Origin: Desulfamplus magnetovallimortis
GTDB taxonomy: Bacteria; Desulfobacterota; Desulfobacteria; Desulfobacterales; Desulfobacteraceae
Assembly (NCBI RefSeq): GCF_900170035.1
Contig: NZ_LT828542.1
Span: 144,442-176,833, forward strand
DNA length: 32,392 nucleotides
Direction of reading: 5' to 3'
In this document: positions 22,253 through 32,392 of the stretch, piece after piece
How positions within the stretch are numbered: position 1 is the stretch's first letter
Layout: every line of letters begins with the position of its first letter
Translations under genes and position numbers: made by a program
Notes under the pieces: generated by a model
What the model was told of the DNA's origin: nothing
Database searches by the model: none
The model's input: the letters and a program-made list of their open reading frames with translations, nothing else

Positions 22253-24682
22253 TCAAATAAAATCCCCATCAATACCATGATTTCCCCTAAGTGCCTCAGC
22301 AGCCAGACGCCCCTGCACATAGAGAGAAAGTGCAGCCACTGCCTTATCGCACACATTGAAAACAGGAACACCATTTTCCATGAGTGCATCCCTTAAAGGA
22401 TCATAAAGACGTCCACCATCCACAACCGCAACAATGGGTGTGTCAACCCTTTGTACCAAATCAGTCAGAAGCTTTTTAATACCCTTGTCGTGATCCATGC
22501 TGTAACGTGATGAGATATCTTTTTCGGCAAGTGTTTTCATTGCAGGTGACATGGGATCAAGGCTGACAACAATTGCATCTACATCTGGATCATCTGCAAG
22601 TGCTTCTGTTATCATTGCATGGGCCTCATCATCAGCAGAGGGGTTTATGTCAAGTGGATTGGAAAGGTTTACAAATGACGAAAGCCCTTTTTCCTCAATA
22701 ATCTGGGAAATCACCAACTTTGTTTTCTTTCCAAATTTCGCAAGCTGCATTGAAAAATCGTCAGAATGGATTGAGTCAGCCATCCCCACTGCCTCAAATC
22801 CTGCACCACTCACAGCAGCAAGCCTGTTGCCGTTAATTATTTTTCTGCTTAAGTTTTCGGATAAAAGGAGAATATCCTGGAATTCAGAGAAATTTCGTGC
22901 AACAATTGCACCAGCTTGGCGAACACAGCTTTCACAGACCATATAGTCGCCGGCAAGGGAAGCTGTATGACCGCTTGTTGCAGCTTTTCCCTCTTCTGTT
23001 CGCCCTGCCTTGTAAAACAGAACATCTTTTCCGGCAAGAACTGCCTCTCTGACTGCCCTGCAGAAGACAAGGCCGTCAAGATCATTAAAGCCTTCAGCAT
23101 ATATGGCAATTACATCTACCCTGTCAGAACCCTTAAAATAGTCAACCATATCTCCGAGTGTAAGATCTGTCTGGTTACCCATTGAGATCATGTAAGCTGG
23201 GCGAAGTTCCGGGCATTGGTGGCTTCTGTGAAGCATAAAGGCACCGCTCTGGCTTATCAGTGCTGCCCGATGAAATTTAAGGTTTCGCTCCTTGGGAAGC
23301 TTTGCCTCAGGAATAAACCATGTGTCATATCCTCCGGGCCTTGATATTACCCCCATGCAGTTTGCCCCAAGAAAGACAGGGCCTCCTTCCGGAGTTGCGT
23401 GGATATCGTTGATTTTCTTCACCACCTGCATGGCTCGCTCTTCGCTCTCTCTGGTCTCTCCCATACCCCCCGGGATGAGCATTACACTTTTTGCAGCATC
23501 AAGGTGAATTATCTCGTCAACAAGATCAGGAACCTGCTCTGCACCAACGGCAACAATAAAAAGATCAATATTTTTATTTAAGCGAGCAATCAGGACGGAA
23601 AGGGAAGGCACACATATAACTCCATCAATTGCATCAACTCCTTCCTTTACAATAAAAATTTTCTCCTTTGAGAAACCTTCGGCAATTATATTGTCAAGGA
23701 TTATTCTCCCAAAATTTTTGCGGGTGGAAGAGACCCCAATTATTGCAATTGTTTCAGGATGAAGAAGATTGTCTATCTTTGAAGTTGGCCTTGGGTTTCC
23801 AATGGATACAGATTGCCTGAACCTGCACATGCCATCCAGTGGCACCATGAGATAGTCGGTGAATGTAAAAGGGTTGATTTCAAGCTCTTCTATTACAAAA
23901 GGTGCATTGAGATTATTCTGGGAATAGTGATTTCCCATTGCTATAAATGAATCAAAACACTCTATAAGCTGCTCATCTGTTACAATTCGACGCTGTCCCC
24001 TGGTAAGGCCGGCAAGTTTTTTATAAGAAATTGTTTGACGGAAGATCTGAAAAAAAGAGTGGCCGTCATTCATGGCTGTGGATGCTGCAACAATGGCCTG
24101 CCCTTTTCTGAATCTTCTGGCATAAAGTTCTGTATCTGTCCCACCAAGGCCTGCGCTGATAACTGTGCCAAACTCCCTTGTGTGGCGAAGCCCCACAATA
24201 AGCTCATTACCAAATGCACCGGAATCAGGGGGCATGAACTGCACCATAAGTACCCCTTTTAGATCCCTGCTTATTGCTGCGGTTAGTGCATCAGAAGATA
24301 AATTCCTGTAACTTTCAGGCGCAGCATCCGGATTGCGCTGTATCCAGTCCGAATAATTTTCAGGAACTTCATAGAGCATGCGGCGAACAGCAGAGCGAAC
24401 TGCATTAGGCGTTTTTTCCACAATTCTGACACCGCTCACCTCTGTCTTGTGGATAATGGTTGGAGATACAATTTTCAAAACAATCTTATTGCCAGGCAGT
24501 GCAACAAGCTCCTCGTCCGATGGTCTTGCTCCCCTGGGAACAAAGCTGCTTTTAGGTGGTGTTTCTGCTCCTGACTGTGAAAGAAGCGCATAAACCTCAT
24601 ATTCATACAAAAAACCACGGCCTTCCTGATGTGCCGTTGTGAACATCTCGGTAATGCTGTCAAAATCAATGGGGAAATTCAT
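22253..24682 (-). CDS. NDP-forming acyl-CoA synthetase (acetate-CoA ligase family, fused subunits)
   Basis: An 809-residue one-chain acyl-CoA synthetase of the ADP-forming type, which makes ATP from acyl-CoA or the reverse. The order is ATP-grasp first (about residues 15-270: IVLKIVSPTIIHKTEVSGVR, MVQFMPPDSGAFGNELIVG, FVIEELEINPF), then the CoA-binding Rossmann part (about 300-430: IAIIGVSSTRKNFGRIILDN, VMLIPGGMGET), then the succinyl-CoA-ligase-like part with ALISQSGAFM and the phosphate-carrying His572 in ATSGHTASLAGDYM. Many family members have the opposite order, so this is the beta-alpha arrangement. Acyl substrate cannot be predicted; acetate or other short acids are usual. It is cytosolic and would suit energy conservation downstream of pyruvate oxidation (PFOR at 28630). 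It stands alone between MITE copies 6 and 7. Confidence 0.9.
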   Translation of the reverse strand: MNFPIDFDSITEMFTTAHQEGRGFLYEYEVYALLSQSGAETPPKSSFVPRGARPSDEELVALPGNKIVLKIVSPTIIHKTEVSGVRIVEKTPNAVRSAVRRMLYEVPENYSDWIQRNPDAAPESYRNLSSDALTAAISRDLKGVLMVQFMPPDSGAFGNELIVGLRHTREFGTVISAGLGGTDTELYARRFRKGQAIVAASTAMNDGHSFFQIFRQTISYKKLAGLTRGQRRIVTDEQLIECFDSFIAMGNHYSQNNLNAPFVIEELEINPFTFTDYLMVPLDGMCRFRQSVSIGNPRPTSKIDNLLHPETIAIIGVSSTRKNFGRIILDNIIAEGFSKEKIFIVKEGVDAIDGVICVPSLSVLIARLNKNIDLFIVAVGAEQVPDLVDEIIHLDAAKSVMLIPGGMGETRESEERAMQVVKKINDIHATPEGGPVFLGANCMGVISRPGGYDTWFIPEAKLPKERNLKFHRAALISQSGAFMLHRSHQCPELRPAYMISMGNQTDLTLGDMVDYFKGSDRVDVIAIYAEGFNDLDGLVFCRAVREAVLAGKDVLFYKAGRTEEGKAATSGHTASLAGDYMVCESCVRQAGAIVARNFSEFQDILLLSENLSRKIINGNRLAAVSGAGFEAVGMADSIHSDDFSMQLAKFGKKTKLVISQIIEEKGLSSFVNLSNPLDINPSADDEAHAMITEALADDPDVDAIVVSLDPMSPAMKTLAEKDISSRYSMDHDKGIKKLLTDLVQRVDTPIVAVVDGGRLYDPLRDALMENGVPVFNVCDKAVAALSLYVQGRLAAEALRGNHGIDGDFI

Positions 24683-24757
24683 GAAATTATCTCACTTTCT
24701 GAAAATAATGGAAAACACAGGTTGCACTGCATAAATGGCAGGCGTATAAAATATAGA

Positions 24758-24932
24758 CTCAAAGCCTACATCTTTGATCTTTTGAGCCTTTTAAACACTG
24801 TCTGAATCAGGATACCCAGGATTAACAGAGATAAGGCAGGATTATTTATCCTGAGCATCCTTCTTATCATGGTTATCCTGATGCAGACAAATTCAATAGC
24901 TGGTCAAAAAGCAATAAGATGTCGATTTTGAG
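24758..24932 (-). repeat. MITE-like element, copy 7
   Basis: A 175-bp reverse-orientation copy with ends CTCAAAGCCTACATC and TGTCGATTTTGAG and the internal GTCTGAATCAGGATACC / GGTTATCCTGATGCAGAC hairpin. Flanks do not match each other. It lies between the divergent acyl-CoA synthetase and methyltransferase genes, so it fills most of their shared promoter region. Confidence 0.9.
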
Positions 24933-24985
24933 TTTACAATATTAGAATTAACCCTTCTTTTCAATAACACAATCCGGAGATAGAA

Positions 24986-25891
24986 ATGAACAAATATATA
25001 AAGCCACAAAAAACAAGTTCACCTGATACAATATCCCGAGGTGATTTACCAGAAAGTATTGTATCCCATTATGGTTCCAGTAATCTTGAATCAAAAATTT
25101 ATGATGGCCTTGCAAAGGCCGGAAAAGATACAGATAATCTTGCCATCAAGGATCTCTCTGTCATTGACCAGCTTCATACAGGTGGGCATATTGCAACCCT
25201 GGAACTTGCGCACAAAGCAGCTATTAAAGCAGGATATCATCTTTTTGATGCAGGCTGTGGCATAGGTGGATCTTCAAGGCTTCTTGCAGAAAAGTTTCAG
25301 TGCAGAGTAACAGGTATGGATCTTGTACCATCATTTGTTCAAGTGTCTGAAAAGCTCTCCATATCTACACATACAGAAGATAGTGTCAATTTTGTCTGCG
25401 GAAACATCATTGATACAGAACTGAAATCAGAAATATTTGATATGGTATGGTGCCAGCATACACTCATGAATATTGAGAATAAAAGGAAAGTTTTTGAGGA
25501 GTTCATGCGGATACTCAAACCTGGCGGAACAGTTGTTTTGCATGAAATCCTCAAAGGTGATGACAACATGCAGGAAGGGATAGCACTGCCTGTGCCCTGG
25601 GCAGCAGCTCCTGAGCACTCATTTCTCATCACCATTGATGTTATAAAGAGTATCATAAACGACTGTGGTTTTAAAGTCCGTTTCCTAAATGATGTGACAG
25701 AACAGGCAAAAGTATGGTGGGAAAAGGTTGATGCCGCATTCAGCAAAACAGAAGGAAGCCCCCCAAAACCACTTGGGCCGCATATAATTTTTGGAGAAAA
25801 TGGAAAATTATTTGGAAAAACCATGACACGCAATCTTAATGAGGGGCGTATCCGCATGATTGAGGCTGCATTGATAAGGATTGAATCTTAA
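24986..25891 (+). CDS. Class I SAM-dependent methyltransferase
   Basis: A 301-residue cytosolic methyltransferase with the Rossmann-like SAM fold. Motif I is LFDAGCGIGGSSRLLAE (starting about residue 86), the acidic loop is VTGMDLVPSFV, the motif IV area is FDMVWCQHTLMNIENK, and the post-motif is RILKPGGTVVLHEIL. The N-terminal lid (VSHYGSSNLESKIYDGLAKA) and the C-terminal part resemble sarcosine/dimethylglycine or small-molecule N- and C-methyltransferases, so a small-molecule acceptor is likely, but this is only by resemblance. GGAGA precedes ATG 24986. The gene is flanked by two MITE copies in the same orientation, and its stop codon TAA shares its last base with the beginning of copy 8. 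Confidence 0.85.
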   Translation: MNKYIKPQKTSSPDTISRGDLPESIVSHYGSSNLESKIYDGLAKAGKDTDNLAIKDLSVIDQLHTGGHIATLELAHKAAIKAGYHLFDAGCGIGGSSRLLAEKFQCRVTGMDLVPSFVQVSEKLSISTHTEDSVNFVCGNIIDTELKSEIFDMVWCQHTLMNIENKRKVFEEFMRILKPGGTVVLHEILKGDDNMQEGIALPVPWAAAPEHSFLITIDVIKSIINDCGFKVRFLNDVTEQAKVWWEKVDAAFSKTEGSPPKPLGPHIIFGENGKLFGKTMTRNLNEGRIRMIEAALIRIES

Positions 25892-26064
25892 TCAAAATCG
25901 GCACCTATGATCTTTTGAGCCTTGTCAACATTGTCTGAATCAGGATATCCAAGATTAACAAGATAAGGCAGGATTATTTATCCTGAGCATCCTTTTCATC
26001 CTGGTTATCCTGATTCAGACAAACTCAATAACTGCTCAAAAAGCAATAAAATGTCAATTTTGAG
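25891..26064 (-). repeat. MITE-like element, copy 8
   Basis: A reverse-orientation copy of 174 bp, ends ATCAAAATCGGCACC and TGTCAATTTTGAG. Its first base is the last base of the methyltransferase stop codon. A degenerate partial copy follows (26065-26117: TTTATCCTGGTTCAGACAAA then CTCAAAAACTGC and AAGGTGTCTT). Confidence 0.88.
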
Positions 26065-26140
26065 TATTTATCCTGGTTCAGACAAACTCAAAAACTGCAA
26101 AAACAACAAGGTGTCTTAAAAACAATTTCAAAGAAATTCC

Positions 26141-27883
26141 TCAATTTAACATCACCCTGGCATCAAATCCTATTATCATGGCTCCCCAGTGCCGGCCATC
26201 AATGTAAATCGGCATAGAAAAATCATTCAGAATTTGACCTGTGTCACGCATATAGGTCTGCAACAGCATTGTTTCTGTATGGGTGCAGCGTCTTTTTTCT
26301 GTGGTATTACTTAAAAAAATCCTCTGATGACGGCTGTTAAGAAGATCTTTTTCAGGATCACCTGTCATCGGCTTAGAAAACTGACTGTGATGGAGAGGAA
26401 GATAGCCGTTTCTGTCAATAAGCAGGCAATATAAGCCGCCTTCTATTTCCTTCAATTTTTCATCAAGAATTTCCTGCATTTTCCTGGCAAAAGGCTCTGT
26501 AAATGATGTCAGGTATTTCTGAGGGTTGGTACCTGGAACTTTTTTGTAGCCGGTATCAAAAAGGTTAACCCCACTATCTTTCAGCTCCACCATTTTTTTT
26601 GTAAAAATCTCCCTGGTATTATGGCAGAAGGATATGAACATATCAAATTTACCTGTTCCGGTTTTGACACCCGATACCATCTCCAGCATCTTCTCTGTAA
26701 CCGAGTTCAGGCTATAAATTGATTTTTCGGTTTCTGACACCTCAATTGCAATCTCTCGGGTTATGGAGTTGATATTTTCAACCATTGAGGTCACTTCACT
26801 ATTGTTGGTTGACAGTTCCTCAATTGCCGAGGCAATCTTTACAAGTTCATCGTTTGCCTTTTCAAAGTCAGCAACCATATCTTTAAAATTGTCAACTGTT
26901 TTACCCACAACTTCCCCTGTCAACTCAGAGTAGCCGCTGATCTCCAGGGTTCCCGACTGTGTCTGCTTTACAATTTCAATCATCTCACTGACATTTTTGG
27001 ATATTGCATCGGTTGCAGGTTTGATCTTTTTTGACAGCTCTCTTACTTCCTCTGCCACAACAGCAAATCCTTTTCCATGCTCCCCTGCCCTTGCTGCTTC
27101 TATGGTAGCATTAAGAGAGAGAAGAGCTGTCATATCAGCAATTTCATTGATGGTGTCAACTATCTTTAAAATACTTGAAGAACTTCTTCCAAGCTCATCA
27201 ACAGTTACCCTGAAGGATTCCACAGACTCATTGATCTGCTTCACCTTTTCCGTCACATCCATAAGTTCCCTGTAGGAACTCTGGGCCAGATCCAGATCCC
27301 TGGTTGTTTTTTCAGCAACATACTGAGTACTTTCAGATACCTCTTTCAATGCACTGTCTGCCTCTCTGCTTGCTGCTGCGACACTCTCGGAAAGCTCCTT
27401 CTGGGTTCCGGCATTTTTTGACACTGCTGCGGCTCTCTTAGCAATACTGGTTGTGCCGAATGCTGTCTCAATCCCGATACCGCGAATTTTCTCCACTGTA
27501 ACTGCAAGCCTTTTGATAAAGGCCGAGTAGCTTTTTCCAATTTTTAATGCAGCCTCTGTTTCAAAATTAACAGATGGCTCTGAAATATTTATCCTGCCAT
27601 CATCTGAAACAGCAAACATGGATTCAATACCTGAAAATGTCCCGTGAATCATTTTTTTCAATGTGCTGACTGCGGCAAAAGCCCAGAAAAGAGAAAACAA
27701 AGACAAAAGAAATCCGGCAATCAAAAAGTTTTTTGCATATTCAGGATAAAAAAAGCTTCCTGAGAGGCAGATAAAAGAAAAAAAATTCAGCAGAAGTAAA
27801 GAGTACACACCTCCAGATATCCTGCTTTCAGGGTTTGGGAACAGCAAAACCATGATTTTCTCAAAAAATCGTGTTTGACTCAT
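26141..27883 (-). CDS. Methyl-accepting chemotaxis protein with C-terminal sensory region
   Basis: A 580-residue chemoreceptor. Two hydrophobic segments (about residues 24-47 and 50-72) anchor it with no periplasmic domain of useful size between them. The long coiled coil (about 140-430) includes the conserved hairpin tip [20 protein letters not shown] followed by [17 protein letters not shown], which contacts CheW and CheA. After it, about 150 residues ([50 protein letters not shown]) form a PAS/Cache-like sensing domain, so the signal is probably detected in the cytoplasm at the C-terminus. GGAGGG precedes the start. No other chemotaxis gene is adjacent. Receptors of this layout are common in deltaproteobacteria; the ligand is unknown. 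Confidence 0.9.
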   Translation of the reverse strand: MSQTRFFEKIMVLLFPNPESRISGGVYSLLLLNFFSFICLSGSFFYPEYAKNFLIAGFLLSLFSLFWAFAAVSTLKKMIHGTFSGIESMFAVSDDGRINISEPSVNFETEAALKIGKSYSAFIKRLAVTVEKIRGIGIETAFGTTSIAKRAAAVSKNAGTQKELSESVAAASREADSALKEVSESTQYVAEKTTRDLDLAQSSYRELMDVTEKVKQINESVESFRVTVDELGRSSSSILKIVDTINEIADMTALLSLNATIEAARAGEHGKGFAVVAEEVRELSKKIKPATDAISKNVSEMIEIVKQTQSGTLEISGYSELTGEVVGKTVDNFKDMVADFEKANDELVKIASAIEELSTNNSEVTSMVENINSITREIAIEVSETEKSIYSLNSVTEKMLEMVSGVKTGTGKFDMFISFCHNTREIFTKKMVELKDSGVNLFDTGYKKVPGTNPQKYLTSFTEPFARKMQEILDEKLKEIEGGLYCLLIDRNGYLPLHHSQFSKPMTGDPEKDLLNSRHQRIFLSNTTEKRRCTHTETMLLQTYMRDTGQILNDFSMPIYIDGRHWGAMIIGFDARVMLN

Positions 27884-28054
27884 ATTTTCCCTCCATCAAA
27901 ATAGATATTGAACTACATCTTACATTTTTAGAATCACATTTATGATGCAATAAATATACAAAATCATTTTTCTTCACAATTTTCAAGTCAAAATCTAAAA
28001 CGGTGAAAATTCGCCTTCTACCGGCAAATTTTGATCTTTTTTCGTATATCGTAC

Positions 28055-28150
28055 ATGGCGGATTTCCGCCATTTACGTTTAGATGAAAGCTCCACAAGTG
28101 GCTGTTTTAAAAAAGTTTTAAACACTTCGATTATGGCGTTTATCCGCCAT
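28055..28150. repeat. Pair of ATGGCG / CGCCAT palindromes in a dispersed repeat
   Basis: ATGGCGGA-TT-TCCGCCAT (28055-28072) is a perfect palindrome. 78 bp further on lies ATGGCG-TTTATC-CGCCAT (28133-28150). Both are followed by (T/C)TACGTTTA or CTACGTTAT. The part from 28071 on aligns with 8301-8394. The unit contains a plus-strand frame of 97 codons (28031-28324), which I regard as fortuitous. Apart from this and the sites listed below, 27884-28629 has no gene. Confidence 0.5.
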
Positions 28151-28351
28151 CTACGTTATTTGATAAAGCTCCAGAATATCTATTCAGGTACATCTTTTGC
28201 TTTTATGATAAGTTCAACAAATGCAATCAACATACACACAAAACTTTGGCATCAAGGTAGTACCATTGAGTTTTTCGGGAAAACCATGTTTACTGTTTAC
28301 ATGATTTTTTTTTTATTGTATTAAAGGCAATCATATTGATTTAGAGAGCGC

Positions 28352-28371
28352 TTTGCCTTTTTAAAGGCAAA
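28352..28371. terminator. Short perfect hairpin upstream of PFOR
   Basis: TTTGCCTTT (28352-28360) and AAAGGCAAA (28363-28371) form a perfect 9-bp stem with a 2-base centre, followed by AAAAGAG. It could be a terminator for leftward transcription (T-run on the minus strand) or simply a structural palindrome. Confidence 0.35.
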
Positions 28372-28449
28372 AAAGAGACAATCGGATTTTAATTCTATTC
28401 TTATGTATGCCCATAGTCAGGGCACCCGACGAATTATAAAACAATAAAA

Positions 28450-28493
28450 TTGTAAAAACAGTCTGTTACAAAGATTTTGACATAAACTATAAA
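28450..28493 (+). promoter_or_regulatory. Candidate promoter and operator of the PFOR gene
   Basis: TTGTAA (28450-28455) and TTACAA (28466-28471) are perfect inverted arms 10 bases apart. TTACAA also reads as a weak -35 box with TATAAA (28488-28493) 16 bases downstream as a -10, so the inverted repeat would overlap the polymerase site. The arms recall redox-regulator half-sites (TTGTGA/TCACAA type), but the spacing is not that of a normal Rex site. Assignment is tentative. Confidence 0.4.
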
Positions 28494-28581
28494 AGAGGTT
28501 ACAACAGAAAAAAAGCAAACAAAACACTATTTTTCATGCCAGGACTTTTTTTGGTAATACCAATCAACACAATTTTAGTAA

Positions 28582-32136
<3,555 letters not shown>

Positions 32137-32148
32137 TTAAAAAACGAG

Positions 32149-32188
32149 AAAACGGGGAGAGATTTTAAATCTCTCCCCGTTTTTGTTC
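32149..32188 (+). terminator. Strong rho-independent terminator after PFOR
   Basis: AAAACGGGGAGAGATTT (32149-32165) and AAATCTCTCCCCGTTTT (32167-32183) are perfect complements with a T-rich end, 13 bp after the stop codon. The A-rich left flank means it may also act on leftward transcripts. Confidence 0.93.
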
Positions 32189-32377
32189 AATAAGACACTA
32201 TCAAAAAAGACACTATCAAAAATTCCTGTGGTGCAGAAATTCCTATGGAGGATTGACTCGCCTTCTTCGGTTCTAATTATCCGAAATCAGGATTTTTTTG
32301 CGAACAATTTTCGTTTCTGCGTGATTAGATCTGCAGTAACGGCATCCATACGGAATTTTAATGTATTGTCTTTTATT

Positions 32378-32392
32378 CTCAAAGTCGACACC
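32378..32392 (-). repeat. MITE-like element, copy 9 (cut by window edge)
   Basis: The last 15 bases, CTCAAAGTCGACACC, match the terminal inverted repeat of the family. CGACACC, as in copy 8 (CGGCACC), suggests reverse orientation. Only the end is visible. Confidence 0.55.

Noticed and set aside
2435-26064. CRISPR-like array from the repeated AGGAT units
   Set aside because: Repeats are far apart, about 170 bp long, palindromic and without regular spacers; no cas gene is present.
24758-26064. Composite transposon formed by MITE copies 7 and 8 around the methyltransferase
   Set aside because: The outer flanks (ATATAGA and TATTTAT) show no direct repeat and there is no transposase; the pair may be coincidental in such a dense family.
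28031-28324. 97-codon plus-strand frame before PFOR
   Set aside because: It overlaps the palindromic dispersed repeat and has no ribosome site; the matching repeat at 8301-8394 does not keep the frame.

Overview
The window looks like the chromosome of an anaerobic, moderately AT-rich Gram-negative bacterium, most likely Desulfobacterota (Desulfobacterales-like). This is inferred from gene content: a homodimeric pyruvate:ferredoxin oxidoreductase, a one-chain NDP-forming acyl-CoA synthetase, MASE3 and receiver-kinase signalling proteins, a hemerythrin-GGDEF protein, cohesin and dockerin modules, FGE-sulfatase-fold surface proteins, and many dispersed GGATAACCAGGAT-type repeats. No rRNA, tRNA, CRISPR array, transposase, integrase or phage structural gene was seen.

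Layout. 1-2.4 kb: the start of a small membrane protein running off the left edge, a periplasmic solute-binding protein, and an AAA-ATPase-like protein cut off at its C-terminus. 2.4-6.2 kb: repeat elements, then an exported cohesin-domain protein and a large exported parallel beta-helix protein with four tandem 14-residue repeats before its signal peptide. 6.2-8.3 kb: a VapBC-type toxin-antitoxin pair, two MITE copies around a dockerin remnant, and a HigA antitoxin without a visible toxin. 8.6-12.4 kb: an EamA transporter, a small membrane protein, and a badly damaged FGE-sulfatase surface-protein gene followed by a second, MITE-split EamA fragment. 12.5-16.3 kb: an ATPase with a perfect 32-bp palindrome before its start, and an anchored glycoside-hydrolase-like protein. 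16.3-21.7 kb: a minus-strand signalling cluster of a frameshifted receiver-kinase-receiver, a MASE3 hybrid kinase and a hemerythrin-diguanylate cyclase preceded by three Fur-box-like repeats. 22.2-27.9 kb: the acyl-CoA synthetase, a methyltransferase between two MITEs, and a methyl-accepting chemotaxis protein. 28.6-32.1 kb: the pyruvate:ferredoxin oxidoreductase and its strong terminator.

The most notable structure is a family of roughly 165-175 bp non-coding elements present eight times plus one piece cut by the right edge. They have inverted ends (CTCAAAATCGACA / TGTCG-TTTTGAG) and a large internal hairpin. Three copies have 6-7 bp direct repeats at their edges. One sits inside an EamA fragment whose reading frame is restored exactly when the element and one 7-bp repeat are removed, which serves as an internal empty-site test of transposition. 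No gene that could mobilise it is in the window. Other structures worth following are a module of about 120 residues shared by three surface proteins, possible Fur-type iron boxes within a 60-bp tandem repeat, and a set of genes broken by small lesions (a 20-bp tandem duplication, a one-base A-run loss, a signal-peptide junction deletion).

How the genes may work together (inference): the PFOR and acyl-CoA synthetase fit pyruvate/acetyl-CoA energy metabolism. The signalling cluster and chemotaxis protein suggest sensing of redox, oxygen or iron and control of motility through c-di-GMP. The exported cohesin, beta-helix, FGE and hydrolase-like proteins suggest an extracellular carbohydrate-active or matrix apparatus that is being remodelled by duplication and decay.
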